Part shown: positions 1-33,675 of the stretch, in pieces
Numbering within the stretch: position 1 is the stretch's first letter
How the letters are laid out: each line of letters begins with the position of its first letter
Source: Gadus chalcogrammus
Taxonomy: Eukaryota > Chordata > Actinopteri > Gadiformes > Gadidae
Assembly: GCF_026213295.1 (NCBI RefSeq)
Contig: NC_079419.1
Span: 9,808,788 to 9,872,787, forward strand
Direction: 5' to 3'
Length of the DNA: 64,000 nucleotides
Position numbers and translations under genes: made by a program
Notes under the pieces: generated by a model
The model's database searches: none
Told to the model about the DNA's origin: nothing
The model's input: the letters and a program-made list of their open reading frames with translations, nothing else

Positions 1-1836
1 CTCCTAAGATGGCGCAATTCGATTGGTTCGCTATCTCGGGATATTGGGCAATATCCCAGGAATGAGATCTCAAACTTGGGATATTGTTTTCATCGTGTGA
101 CGGACATCTCATCACGCTAATAAAAACAAATAAACCGCTAATAAAAAATAATCATCCCGACCAAAAGTGTCATGTTGTTTATTTTTTGGAGGGTTCACGT
201 GTAGTATATACTAAAACAATTGTTCACCAACGTGAATGGCGGGGAATAGCCCGCGAGACCGAAGGTCGGTGGGGCTATTCACGGAGCCTTCACGAATAAT
301 TGTTAAATATTGTAGGATATTTTCATAATTTTGTGCATTGGTTGGCTCTCAACAGGTGTCAACTCTCGCCCACGTTGTTTTGTTTATGGATCAAAGGTCA
401 TGCTAGTCACACTGATGCTCGTCGCCAGCTTTCAACCCACAGTGCAGGATACGTTTGATATGCATATAAATGAGTTAATAAGATGATTAGGTGTTCCAGT
501 GAAATGACCACATAGGGCGATCGTCTATTTGCGTTTGAAAACCGCCCTACCTGGGAAAGTGGAAGGGCATGGGAAACCCTTGTTTCCAACTGCTTTCAAT
601 ATGTGTTGAAGTACAACTTTAATATGATGTTCCACCCACTTTAATGAAATTAAGCCCTTTTAAAAACGAATAGCCAATAAAACCAAGTGAAATTCCACTG
701 AAATAACCGGCGAGGAAAGCCTTCTTTCATCACAACAAGTTTATGGAATAGTTCAAACCGAATTAAGCCATTTAAAGAATTCGGCATTTTTCATAATCTT
801 TATTGAGTATGTATAAACTGCAGATTGCCATGACCATCACCATCAAAATCATGCCATACTATACTTTTGACTCATATATATAAATATCATATAATATATA
901 CTGCAAAAAATAAACATATTCAATCTCGCTAAACCTGGCCTTATCATATAGGTATGTAAGTATTCTTGTCTAGTTAATAAATTACATTCATTACCTCCAC
1001 TACCAGGAAGACCAATTGAGGCCGGTTACGTTTTCCTACATTTCAAGAACAGCATGTAAATGAACCTTATCCCCTGCAGCGCAAGTTCCTCTACACCTCT
1101 TTTAACATGTGGACCAACGCAGCCTTTTAAGAGGCAGGCTTTTAACAAACCAGGAGGAGCACAATTAGTTCATGTAAACCAAAAACCAGGACATTGTTGA
1201 AAGAGTCAGTGCAAAGCTCAAAGCCGTGTCACGTTTGCTACAGTGGACAACTCACCCATAAAGCATTTATTATTCAAACCTGACACGCAATCCAAATCCA
1301 CCAGACACACGGACACTTTGCAAACAGCCCCTTTGTGCGGCTATGATAGGAATGAATGTAATGGTTTGAGGCTCTGTGGTTTAATTGTAATGAGCAAACA
1401 AAATGTTTGTATTTGTTATTGGATTCCTGTCAACACCGGCAATTACATACGAGCTGGTTGGGCTCGAACAGGAAGCTGAACAGCAGTGGGCAACAGTTGC
1501 CATGGTGGTTGTTGGAATAACAGGGTCCCACTGACCTCCGTCGCCCGAGGACGCAGAGGTTTTACGACGTGTCATGAGTGGACGTGAGATTAAAAAAGAG
1601 AAATGGCTACCAGACCATCACAGCCTTTTAAAAAAGAGTTCTTCTGTCCCTCGAGACAGGCTTCTATTTCCAGTTTTTTACGAGAGGGATCGCACTGCAT
1701 CCTGTTTGTGACCCGAACGTGTTCCCCTGCCTCCTTCTTTTCTACAAAACTTTCAGGGCGCTGAATGCAATTAAACTGTTTAAAATAAACTGAACAAGCT
1801 GTCCATGTTGCCACGGCAGGGTGCAGGCACACAACC

Positions 1837-1837
1837 C

Positions 1838-1879
<42 letters not shown>
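1837..1879. repeat. (AAC)n microsatellite
   Basis: About 14 AAC units, read as poly-Asn or poly-Cys/Leu in chance frames. Confidence 0.95.
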
Positions 1880-3957
1880 AATTGGAATGCACTTGTGAGC
1901 GAGTCGGCTGACATACTGTCGTTGCAGCGGAGCGTCATCCCAGCTTGGCTCGGAGAGGATGTGGAGCCTGTTAAAGTTAACAAGTGGCCAGCCGAGGGCT
2001 CCTCACACACACAATGGGAACAAAGGCACCCACACCAGAGGAGCGGCTGTCTGCGCACACCCGATGGGGGCCAGCGTCATCTGGAGGAGACGCCGCCCGC
2101 TGCCAGAGGACCGGGGATATGCTGCTTTAGATCGGTTGTGGACGTAAACAAGCAGACGCTCTGGTAGGCTTTTGTCGGTGTGTGTATTTTATAGCGCATA
2201 GCAAATAGAGAAAGAAGCATTTAATGATTGTATTATCTTCAGGCCGTCTTGAATTGGCCTTTTCAGGACTTCTATTTGACCGAGATGGGATTCTACGGTA
2301 TAGTCTGGCTGACCTCCACCGGTAAGCGTCTGAGCAGCACCCGTCTCCTCGGGGTGACGAAAGGGGTAATTCACAGTGAAGCGCGGCCCCACAACGCAAG
2401 AAATGTGGTAATCATCACAGTACACACACGAAAAGAACGTGTTCCAAAACCCCGGTCTACACGCAGGGCTTAATAAAAGACAAGCCTTCTGTGCAGCTGG
2501 TAATCCTCCCCAACGCCCTGTGTAGCCAGGGGCCGTTGTGGCCCCCCCACTGCGGGGACAACCAGAACCGTTCACTCCGAAGCCCCAAGCACGCAGAAGT
2601 GAAGTTCGGTTTATGTTTGTAGCATGACCCGAAAAATAAATAGAATCGTATTGTTTGGAAAGAGCGAATGCAGCAGAGGCTGGGTTTTAGCGCTCTGGCT
2701 TCGTGTTTAGGACTTTAGGAGACGTGGAAATTATAACAGAATACTGCGTCTGCCCACCGAGACAGCAGTGTGCTTTGGGCTTTAAGAACACAATGGTGTT
2801 GACCGGCCTAAGGAGAAAAAAAAGGAAAGCTAATCTATAAAAGTTCCACTTGTATTACAAAAGGATTTTTGTCCCCATAACCAAAGGAATACATGAAAGA
2901 AGGGTCAAATGAAAGAAAAAATTATAACAGTAAAGTTAAGTGAAATAAAGGCAAACCATGTCAACGATAAGCCTCAAACCCGACTCAGCGAAGCCCCAGG
3001 AGTTTCAATCTACTGCACAGTAGCCATGAGTTTCACACATTCTTCCCCATGACCTTTGGTGAACTCTTTTCCTGGTTAGTGTGTTGTGTCAATCTATTGC
3101 TCTATTCCCTTTCTCCTGACCATATAACTGACCCGAAACCTGTTAACAGCATTAGGCAAATTCTGTTCAGTTTACCCATCCACAACCCTGACTTTAGGGC
3201 GAACAAAGAGACAAGAATATCCCAGTTGCCCTCCCTGGGCACATTTGTGATGGCCCCTAATTGTCCTTAAACATTACAGCATGGTCTCTTCATCTGGCGC
3301 TGCTCATCTCCAGCTTTACAGATCACATCCTCCCAACCCCTTGTTGTTACTGGAGACCTTGAGGCGTTCTTCATTGAGCTTCAGTGACACAAGTTGCTAT
3401 CCTGGCTATTGCCAGACCCAGCTCCAGACCAAGTTGGTCTGGGGGAGCTGCTGTCATTTTCTTCAGCTCAAGAGGAGTGATCATCGGGCCTAGTTCAACT
3501 GACTCTGTACGCGATTGGCTGCTTGCCGCCGCTTCCCTGTCGTCGTTGTGTTGAACCAGCCAATAGCGCGCCGGGGGGGGGGGGGGGGGTGCGAAGCCAG
3601 CTTGGTGATTGGCTCCCACAAAAACGTATCGGAAGCAGAAAGAAATGTATTGCTCTTCTCCAGACCCTTCTGCAGAGCGAGTTCAAATCGCCGGCAGAAT
3701 GGACGGGGCTACCCAGTCTACCAAGTTGCATTTCTCACACCGGTTTTCAGAGAGATTAATCGCTCCTTGCAGTGAGGTCTCCGCAGCACTTAGGTAGGTT
3801 AAAGCCATTCGGGAAAGGTCATGTCTTGATCACAACACATCAAGGGTTGTGGGAAGCTAGTGAAAAGCTCCCTTCCTGGTGGTGGGGTTGGAGGACTGCC
3901 GGTAAAGCACTGGACACCAGATGGTGTTTTCGGTCTTTTGGTTCTAGTGGTTTGGTT

Positions 3958-4550
3958 TAGGCTTGCAAAATCCGGGAATGTTAAAAGATGGAAACTTTCC
4001 CTGGGAATTAATTTAAGGGAATAAACGGGAATTTATGGAAATAAATGGAAATAAACTGGGAATTTTTCGAACGTAAGGTTGGCTCTTCATAGGGAACTTA
4101 AATATAGTTGGGAAAAGGATATTTTAGCATAATCTTGGCTAAAACCAACAGATGCCATTCAAGTACACTTGAATATCCATGCCATTCCTCAATCACATGC
4201 ACATAGCAAACTGCTTACTGCATGGCTATTGAGACCTCACCTCCTACAGGCTCTGTGCATTCATCCATCACATGTATGGAAGATTTCTAGAAGACTAGAC
4301 CACACTTTTGACTAATTGTATCATTTTTCATGGATATTTTCTTATGACAATTGTTTATATTTATGCTTGGATATGATACATTAGAATATATTACCCTATA
4401 TTCCCAGTTAGTTCCCCTAAAGTCCATAAAATTGCCCAAAATTCCATATTTCCCATAAATTCCCATGGAAAGTTTCCAATTATTTCAAAATTGCCCAGGT
4501 TAAATTCCCATGGAGATTTACCGGAAATTGTCCACCCCTTTGCAACCCTA
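3958..4550. mobile_element. hAT-like MITE
   Basis: The left end TAGGCTTGCAAAATCCGGGA and the right end complement TAGGGTTGCAAAGGGGTGGA form imperfect inverted repeats. The interior is full of GGGAATT / AATTCCC words typical of a non-autonomous fish hAT. Flanks GTTTGGTT and GTTCGGTA agree at 6 of 8 bases, consistent with an old 8-bp duplication. Confidence 0.7.
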
Positions 4551-5609
4551 GTTCGGTAATTGGGGTGTGTTGGGCGTCTCTGGGTCTCTTCCATGCCCTG
4601 CCCATCCACTGCGTATCCCGTTTCACTCATGCACTTATTAACTTCACTCATACTCTTGATTTGATATCGGTCGCCCTTATTGCTACTTTTCTACTATTTT
4701 GTATTTTCAGGATCTTTATTTACCGCCGGCATCTCAAGCTTCACATGTTATTTACCCGGAGACCCGGTCTGCCACACGGGAAGTTTACAGTGGAGGAAGT
4801 GTGAGAACGCAACCATCCCCGACCACCAAGTATAGGCGAACTGCATCTGTCTGTGTACGCGCCGCTCAACACAAACATAAGTGCTACATAAGGTACATAA
4901 GTGGAGAGGGGGGGGGAAATTGTTTACCTCTCTGCATCCGCCACTTATAGCAGACTATTCGACAGGGGGCTCTTGAGTACTGGAAACGTGGCAGGGTTTG
5001 AACTGAACGTTCCCGCACTCAGTAGACCACATCTATTACCATCACAGGGTCCGGGTCAGCTGATGCCCGGCCCTAATCGGGTTTAGCGCTCATCAAGCGC
5101 GGCCACAGAGGGACAGGTGCGGCAGGAGCGATCTACAACAACTCCTCGGTTAAAGAGCGAAAAGAGAACTGAACATGAAAGCACAATGTGTTTGAGTGTG
5201 AGGATTTATGAGTGGAAGGGCCGTCGGTGAAGATTATGTTACCTACTAAGCCAGTTACAAAACACTGTAGTATTAGTAGTGTTTTTTCCACCTGAAACAA
5301 GAACCACAGGATGGATCTCTGACATGTTGACTCCTGCATTACCGATAACCTAATAGAGTGTAGTCATGAGCTGTAGTCGTAATACAAGTTTAACCAGGTT
5401 ATGTATTTTACATTCTTCAAATGTTACTATTGGTGGATATGTATAAACAATATGACAACTAATTGACTGTTACGCAAGATATTGCTTGATGAGACTATTT
5501 ACTATGCAACCCCACAGCTACTCACTGAGCGTTCACATTCAATCCATGCTCCTCTTTCACCTTCTCACATGTGCATTAATAAACCCACATCAACTGCTGC
5601 CTTGCATGG

Positions 5610-5700
5610 CGAGAGCAGAATTTGGGGTTAGTTGCCTTGCTCGAGGACACACTGACGTTTGCCAGGGAGAGCTGAATATTCGAGCCAGCAACCATGACAG
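5610..5700. repeat. Possible fish SINE/interspersed repeat fragment
   Basis: The words GTTGCCTTGCTCGAGGACACA and ATTCGAGCCAGCAACC resemble a widespread fish repeat (TGCCTTGCTCAAGGACAC... TCGAACCAGCAACC). Identification is from memory of the pattern only. Confidence 0.4.
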
Positions 5701-6298
5701 ACGACATGAAGTACATTGCGAGTTGCTGCCATGGCAGTAGCTTGAGAAGTAGAGCTACCATGATGGAGCTTGACAAACTATGTCTAAAGGAAGCCATTCA
5801 TTCATCAACACACTGTCACAGTCACACCATCGAAAGTAATTACTTGCAGACACTGAAACCTTAAAGACAAAGCCGTCACTTTGTTTTCATATTAATGTAG
5901 GCTCTCATAAAACAGTCAAAAAGCAACAATGCTTTTTTACTGTTCAAAACCACTGGGTCTGTCCGCTGAATGGCTAGAAGGGGGTTTGATAAAAGCAAAC
6001 AGACTGCAGTAAGAGACTGCAAACCTATTGTTGGATGCTTTATGAATCAATTATTAAAGAAAGCACTGGATCCTGCAGACTACACAAAAGGTAAATCCCT
6101 AAATTACTATTGACAGATTCCTATCCCAGGTTGAAGGAATAATGGTATTTTTCGTTTGTAGAGGTCAGGGGGTTGGAGAGCGGAAAATTGATTTTGTTGG
6201 AGCAGCGATTGACTACATCGTAGCAACATCATGGGGAATTTCATAAGCCGGTGTGATCTAAGATGTGAACGGTGACCAGTGATCAAACATGGGCTTAC

Positions 6299-26012
<19,714 letters not shown>

Positions 26013-28734
26013 CGCTTTTGGAACCCTGTCCTGAAACCCAGGTAATAGCAGTGATGGCTTGCTTTACGACGGCTCGTCGTTAGACATGTCAGGGTCCAGC
26101 GGTACCTGGTCCAGTCCCGGCGGGCATCGAACAGGTGCGTTCCTTGTCCTCCAAAAGAAAGTTCCATACGGCCCTGGCGTCCCGCCGGTCGTCTCGAGAC
26201 AGCTTCTGTGGCTCAATCACAAACACCCTGACACCGCTTCGGTCATTAATGTTAGTCTCGCCGGGTATTTAGCCGGTTTGCAGACCGGGGACACCGTCAT
26301 GTCTTCGGATTAGGATAGTGAAAAGTAGCGGGTCTTCACGGCGTGTCGGGCAGATCAACACAGAGCTGATGTCACAGGTGCGCTTGCGACGGGTCTCGTA
26401 TGACGGGAAATATGCCCGGGATGGGACCAACAACTTCTCGAGCCCATTGGCTTATCTTTTCAGGTGGGGAAAAAACGGGAGTAAGGAAGCCATGAGAGCA
26501 AACATACCGCATGTATCGCCGTGTTTCATTAAACGTTGTGGGCCAATAGATAAGTCCACCCCCTCCTCGCTCCAGCCTCGCTCTCTCTCTCTCCTGGCCC
26601 GTGCCCCGTTGGTGAAGTCTGACTTTATGACTTCTGGCGGAGAGCGCGCTCTCCAGCAGAACTCCACAGGGCGGTCCTGTGAATGACGTTTGATCCAGCC
26701 TCTCAGAAGTTTAGATTGGGTTAACGGTCTTTCCTCCTTTATAATTGGAAGAAAGAGGCGGGACTTCACGATTAAAGCAAATTCCGCATATTACAACTAT
26801 TTAACCTGACTGCTTTTATAATTTTGGGAAGAGCTCCAACATAGCTCTCCAGCGCCGAATGTGGTTATTGGATAGGATATAAAGACATATAGGCCTAGTT
26901 GTAGTCCTAGCGTGCTGCGTGTATATAATGAGCTGGTCATATGCTCGACCACAGTTGCTCAGTCCATGGTAATGCATTGGCGCCGAACCGGTGAAAGATA
27001 CCGAGTAGTTTGTAAAGACGCCGATATTGGGCTGTGGATGCCATCCAGTGGGAGATAGGACAATAAGATATTTTATAGGCCATTATTATTAAGTGTACAT
27101 TTATTTTGGACACAAAGTGACTCGCTACGCATTGTTCTGTTCAACAAGAAAAAATTAAAAGTTTCAAAGCCTTGTAAAATATGGAAGATGTGTATATTTC
27201 GAGTTTTATTTGCATGGCTGATACCAATACCTAAACAAATTTTACTTTTGCATTTTCACAACTGATCTTGTAAAAAGAAAAAATGCAATTTCTAGAAATA
27301 ATCTCCCTTGGAACCCAGTTGCATTATTTAAGGCAAACAACTTTACACTGCATATTCCCAAATTGATGTAGATGTAGCATGTTAATCGGTTGATCACTTT
27401 ATTTTGTGTACGCCAAAAATTACGCTAAATAATTAAAGACTAAAATATTGTCAAAGGTGGAATTTACTCTCCATGTTATTGTAAAATTACACTTTTTGTA
27501 ATTGAGTAAGCCTAATATAAAAATAATAAATTGCTCAGACACCTTTACATGTTGAAATACTATGTGGCTGGCAGATTTTGATGCCATCACTCATAATTGA
27601 TGATCAGAGGAAATATGTTTGCAGAAGTATAAGGGTCACTCAGATTGGTCATCCTTTAACCGAATAGGAGGGTTTTAAGGAGGGTAATCGGAATTTCCAA
27701 AAGCACATTCCAAGACACGATCTTGGTATTTCCTCAACAAAGATTCTAAGATAAAAAAAGCAACCATTTGTTCATATAATCATGAACGAGCACCAAGATG
27801 TGTGTGACATCAACTCCCCTGCGGTCATACTTTAGTCATACTTGCCTACTACAATACCACAATATTTGCTACCTTGTGTTTGTTGTCTTATTGAGTGTAC
27901 AATTTGCCAAACCATACCATGTGGTCATGGCAACGCCTTGTTATCTGCTAGTTAACAGTTGCACTGTGTGAATAATAGGCTCTTAGGGTTTTGGCCCCCT
28001 AGTGTTTTCATCGGTCAAACGAGACAACCACAGCATCAGCAGAGCTCGACTTAAGGATCTGTTATTAATATTTCAACAAACATCCATAAAACAAACCGCA
28101 TGGGGATGAAGAGGCTTGGTACTGTGTCCCAAACCCATCTTACTTAGCCTACTTGTTGTCCTTACTAGAAGATGCTGTTTGAGTTTCACAACGCCATATT
28201 GCCATCACTGCCCTTAAAGAACAACAACAATAAAAAAAATATCCATCATGAGTTATTGGCATGAGTTGATATGTTTAATGACCTTATTGACAAGGAAATG
28301 ATACACACTCTGGCTTTTCCTTCCAAAGTGCATTAGTCCTCTCTGACGAGAGGAAAAGGAGGTGCTCTGGGGTTAAGGGCCTGCTAAATGACCCCATACC
28401 CATGGAAACACAGATCACTTAAACGAGACAAGACAAACAACATTAAGAAAAATCAGTATACTTAAGATGAATCTTCAGTTTGAATCTTCAGTTTAGCTGC
28501 TGACAGGGATACAGTCAGTGCATGATTGGAAAACAAACAAACCAACCAAATGCCATCCCTGGAGACAACTGGGATTTGAGAAATCATGGACAATGGCGAT
28601 GTCGCCAGCCAACACACTGCTGTAAGAATTTTTTTCTTGGAAACCATGAGGGTGGTTGATTTTCAGAATTTAAAGACATGCTTATGGAGTTACGCAACTG
28701 AGAGAGAGCAGTAGGGAGGTGGAGAGAGCGGTCA

Positions 28735-28960
28735 AGGGAGAGAGAGAGAGAGAGAAAGAGAGAGGGGGGGCATATCGAGAGAGGTAGAGAGGGAGATTGA
28801 GGGGTCAATCTCCCTCTCTCTATCTACAGAAAGAGATTGAGGTACAGAAAGAGATTGAGGAAGCAAGAGGCATAGAAATCGAGATAAAGAGAGAGAGAGG
28901 GAAAGAGATGGACGGAGTGAGAGAGGGAGAGAGATGGAGAGAGGGAGAGAGAGCGAGTCC
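28735..28960. repeat. Purine-rich (GAGA) block with small palindromes
   Basis: Imperfect GAGAGG/GAGATTGAGG repeats; AGATTGAGGGGTCAATCT near 28792-28810 is an inverted repeat. Confidence 0.8.
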
Positions 28961-29240
28961 CCATGGGGCCGGCGTGGCAGCCAGCTAATCAATAGTCAAC
29001 TAGTAGAGAAAAGAAAATGTCTGCCTTTGATTTGTTTGTGCCTTTTGAAGTCCTGACGACCAGCCGAGCTAATCCCAGGAATAAATGGGTATCTTAAGCA
29101 ACCATTTGTCTTTTCATTCATTATTCATCAAATTCCACGGCGCTGGGGGGCAAGAGGTATTGATAGGTTCCTGAAGCAAATGGACAGGAAAGCTTGGTCG
29201 TAGACAGCATGGAGAGAGGGTAGATGTTTGGACGGATACC

Positions 29241-29309
29241 TGTTCATTTGGTTCACCATCTGCCTGCTGTTTGTTTCCGTCTTGGATAGCATATTCAGGA
29301 TCGTCACCC
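29241..29309 (-). CDS. Candidate orphan exon (23 codons)
   Basis: A 69-base minus segment lies between a fair acceptor (TGTCATTGATTCTTCTAG) and a good donor (CAGGTATCC). It is open in phase 0 (GDDPEYAIQDGNKQQA, DGEPNEQ) and its length is a multiple of three. It is 3.2 kb upstream of piezo2 exon 1. I recognise no protein family, and chance is a real alternative. Confidence 0.2.
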
Positions 29310-31801
29310 TAGAAGAATCAATGACAACAAACGTGATGTGAGATACTGGAGCCTAATACTTACCACACACAAAATGCTTAAGCATAGCGGTGTATGTTTT
29401 CATAAAGACACTGAGTGGTTACACAGTGGAAAACACTACCTGTGCAACGCTTGGTGTTAATAATTCAGATTTAATAATAAATTATGACAAAGAGGCTGAG
29501 TTTAGTAAGTCAAATTCACAGACTGCTCTTTTGTGTATTTCGGCAGTAGCTCTGACTTCTAAATTACACTTTTGGGTGTTTTGTAAACCAAATCAAATAG
29601 TCTTTAATGTTGGGCTTTGTCAACCATTAAACAAAACGATACAGAATTAATCATGATTGTAGCAGGCGTGTCATCATTAGTAAACCTGAATAGAGATCAT
29701 TGATGTTAAAAAAAATTATCCTAGAAAACTGCTAATCTGTAGTGAAAATGCATGCCCAGTTTTGTCGAAAGTGTATTCATAACTATCAACTGCATGACAC
29801 AAGGTTGTTGTTTGTACCAATGTCATATGTCATCAGGACGTTTTAACAGGAGATGTGTTCCAGTAGTTGACGCCTCCAGCGCCATGTTTATATTGACCAA
29901 ACATATACCAAGACTTTAGATGCACTGTCCATCACAATATCTTCCTCCTTGGGAATGAGTGTATGTGGATGAACATGCTCTGCTCTCCTCTCTCTCTTCT
30001 CTACGGTCGTCCTCTCCATTGTACTTTGAGGACCACGGCTTCAGCCCGTCTTGTAACTATTCTCATGCCCAGTCTCTTGATAAGCGTCTATTCAATGCTT
30101 GTTTGGTTTCAGAATGAAACCATTTCAACATTCACAATCATTCAGAACCTCAAATGCCACAGAAACTTGAGGCAATTTGCTCTTAAAGTAAAGGATAGAA
30201 AATAAAACGCATTAGAAATGCTCTTTGGATTAAACTGACTAACCCTAAAACTCTTTGAGTGCCTCAGTGCCAACTCACAACTGTTGAAATAATATTAACA
30301 TTGTATATTTTAATAAATTGAAAAAAATAAAGAAAAAGAAAAATGTCTACAAAATGTAGCTCCGGATATGGTTTAAGTCTTTAAAAAAGGGGTGCAAAAT
30401 AAGTTTGGGATATACTGATATGGGGCAAACCCTATTCTACCAGGAGCACACAATCAAAGGAATGACATGTTTCCCCTAGTTTACCCTATATAACTCAACA
30501 GCATGTACATAGTGAAAACAACATGTGTAAATTACATTAGGGTCTAGATGGGCTCAGCATGGATCTCCACTGAAATCCACACCATCCATGTTCAATATTG
30601 ACATGCGTGCACTTTCTGGAGCCTTCTGGAAATGATTAAACATAACAAAATACAAAACAATCATAATTTGAAGTGTACTTCAGTTACCGATATACAGACA
30701 CACTGAAGTTAAATAATAAATGTGAGTCATCTGGCTGGATAGGAGAAATTAGAGAGATTTAAGAAATAATAAATGTAATCACTGCTAAACAAAAGTGAAA
30801 AGATAATATATTGCCTGACGATGCCAAGTCTGTTAACCGCGATCAGCGAATTGTACTATTATAGCATTAGCATTCTGAACAAGTTCTGGTTAATGCACCG
30901 ATTCAGGATGTTTATCTTCTCAGGAAGTGATGTCATCTAGACAGCTATCGTACACATTCCGTCTCGGTGATCGCGTTCACGATCCATTACGCACTGACGG
31001 GGAGCAGCAGGGTGATAGCGGTTTGACTATACCTTTCAAATGTGCCGGCGTGCATTATTTAAGGGGTCGTAGAGAGCTCCCTGAACACTGTGGGGAGTAG
31101 ATTTTGGCTTTTAACAGGAGAGAAAGAGAGGGGTCAGCGGCCACTCACTGACCCCCCATAACAGCGTTGTAGCCTACAGCAGTTCACGAAAATATCGGAC
31201 GTGTTTCAGTTGAGCTGACAAGTTGCTGTCTATTCACCTTCGGTACAAGACTTCACTTGCCAAATTGTTGATGGGTTCTTATTCTTCGGAGAAAAAATAA
31301 AAACATATTTTTAAAAACATATTTTCTTTAAATTGTTGATGTGTCTGTATTGGACATTATTAAGTCCAATACAGACTTGATACATAAATAATGAGTATTA
31401 TTTGTATACAGTTTACAAATGCATTCTCATTTAATAATTACGTAGAGGAAACATATAGGCCTACCACAGAATAATCCATAGAAGGTCTCATACCTTTCTG
31501 GTAATATATTACATAATATATGGCACTTGAATAAGTGTGTGCCATCCCATCAGATAAGTCCCACACAAGTATTCATTGGTTGACTAATGCATGTTTGATT
31601 TGATTACGTTTTCATCATAATACAGGACTGCCTGCGTTAGCAAGATATTCCCCTTGATTACTGTTTAATTTCATCCGGAAATTAGATTTGTGGATGGCTT
31701 TTTCAAAACTTATTTGCAGAGTCTACAGAATGTAGGGCTATTGTTTCAATAAGATTATTAAAGAAAATGCAGGCTGTCTCCATTGCCTGTGGTGGCTCAA
31801 A

Positions 31802-32015
31802 CCATGGGCGCCGTTAGGCCTTGGCAACCTGGATGTTTTATGAATAGCCCCAGATCTTTTCCAATACAATATATTATATCGCGTGTCATTCAAAGCAGAA
31901 GTTTTACTTCACACATCTTGGCATGCGCAAATTCTGTGTGAGCGCGAAAGAGAAACAAGGGATCGCGCGAGAAAAGTCCGCGCTGAATGTGCTTGAATCC
32001 TAGCGACGCCCCTGG
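31802..32015. mobile_element. Short MITE with CCAGGGGCGTCGCTAGG-type termini
   Basis: The left end CCATGGGCGCCGTTAGGCC pairs with the right-end complement CCAGGGGCGTCGCTAGGAT. Such GGGGCGTCGCTAGG ends are typical of hAT-related MITEs. The target duplication is not clear. Confidence 0.6.
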
Positions 32016-33319
32016 ACCAAGCGCCAAGCACTAAAATACACGGGAAGCAACGCTAGAGGGCACCGTCCAACACACACAGAACCTTAACTATTAATGCGGA
32101 TTATTTAGGCCTATGTCGCAGTCATTGTTGTAGGGAAACACTGAGGTGCTCAAACCGTTAAGAAACCACAGGCCAAACTACATTAAGTAAGTTCTTGCGG
32201 GCATAAATAAAATACACCGATAATAAAGCCGTTACTGTTAATGTGGTGCGTTTAAATATTTTCGTGTGTCAGTAGTAGGCCTACTGAAGAAAGCTATATA
32301 TTGATCAGAAAAGAGAAGATACACAATCTGTCCTTGCGTGACGTTGCAAGGTTAATCAATATGAATTAACAGCTTGGCTGTATTATGTTATAGTGAGCGA
32401 CCATCCACCCATTGGACACATGTGTACCACGTGACTGTTTATTATGCAATATGACATGCACCAGTCTCATGAGACCTGCCCGCTATTCAAGGTTGCGTTT
32501 TGCAATGAAAAGAAAGTGAACTTGCGAGATCAGGAAGGTCTCTCGAGGATATGCCTAAAGACTCATAATTAACTGTTTGAGATACACATGTTTCCCCCCT
32601 ACTCTGACACTAAAAGGCATTTTGATTGGCCATCTGGATGTTTGCCTTTTTTGTCCTCAGTTGGCATGTATTTGGCTCCCTCTACTGGCAGTTCTTTAGG
32701 TTTGAGTCTTCAGGTCACCATCCTCACGCTCCATAATCTCAAAACGATGTCCCTCTAACATTCCCATCTTGATGTCCATCTAACATTCCCACATTTACAT
32801 ATTGATAACATTTACTTGACACAGTTAATTGATGCTATTGCTGCTATATTTTTGCCATTTCTCTTTAAGAGGTTTTACAAAGATCTTTGTCGATGAATTT
32901 TAGATTATGGACTGTCTCTTTGCTTTGTATGTATAACCGTTGCTTTGTACAGTGTCTAATGCCACAAACTATATAAATAAAGTTGATAATATAATAGATA
33001 TAGAGAATAGAGGACCATAAAAAATAATGAGACAAGCAAAAATAGAGAAAAAGTTGGAGAGAACAAAAATTCCCCCCTAAAAAGGTGAGAGAAAAGGACT
33101 TCCGGTGGACATAAGATGGAGCAGTCACAAGTCCAACACGCTGCGTATTTTATATTGATAGATAATTGATTAGCCAAAACTTTTTATTATTTCGACTGCA
33201 TAGCGAGGCAATTTTTCATACTGGAAAACTACACATAATGGCGACTTAAAGTCAGAAGAAAGCATCCAAACCTGCAGCTCAAAGTTTAGCTAGCCCTGCA
33301 CTCAGACAAACGCTCATGG

Positions 33320-33675
33320 GTGAATGCTAGCGCTGCCACGGCTGCCACCCGACCATCAACCCCAACGATACCTCCAGCAGAGCAACCAACGGAGAGCGCT
33401 CTCCTACAGCTGATAAAATCCGAGATGGGCATCTCTCGTAAACAACTTGTTGATATAATCAAGAAGGAGATGGCTAGTCTCCACGCTGAGATTAAAGAAG
33501 ACCTGGAAGCCCTTCGGCAGGACACTAAAGCTGATATTGCCTCTCTAAAAACGGAATTCCGGGCCGAGATGACATCGCTGCGCTCAGCGCAGACCGAGAC
33601 GGCCACCACTATACGGGATTTCGCGGGCGCTCTAAGCCGTCACGATGCTAGCACAACCGGGCTGGATAAAACCCA
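33320..33675 (+). pseudogene. LINE ORF1 fragment
   Basis: About 118 codons open from the ATG at 33320, with a long amphipathic, Lys/Glu-rich helix (ISRKQLVDIIKKEM, EIKEDLEALRQDTKAD) as in the coiled coil of L1/Tx1 ORF1. It then runs into unrelated inserted sequence. A minus-strand frame over the same bases is a shadow. Confidence 0.7.

Larger units (their letters stand above)
1..6298. other. piezo2 intron 4 (partial)
   Basis: No exon was recognised on either strand. It contains a short (AAC)n tract (1837-1879), a G-run at 3572-3588, a hAT-like MITE (3958-4550) and a SINE-like fragment near 5600-5700. A 128-codon minus frame at 2189-2575 resembles no family known to me. Confidence 0.6.
26013..33095. 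other. Intergenic region upstream of piezo2
   Basis: It begins with a CpG-richer 700 bases (26013-26700), likely the piezo2 promoter/5' UTR, then AT-rich DNA. It holds a purine-rich block of GA repeats (28735-28960), a candidate exon (29241-29309) and a MITE (31802-32015). No complete gene is seen. Confidence 0.5.

Noticed and set aside
1805..2167. Poly-Asn frame of 120 codons
   Set aside because: Produced by an (AAC)n tract; flanking residues resemble nothing and opposite frames are equally open.
33286..33609. Minus-strand 107-codon Ser/Arg-rich frame
   Set aside because: Antisense shadow of the LINE ORF1 fragment.
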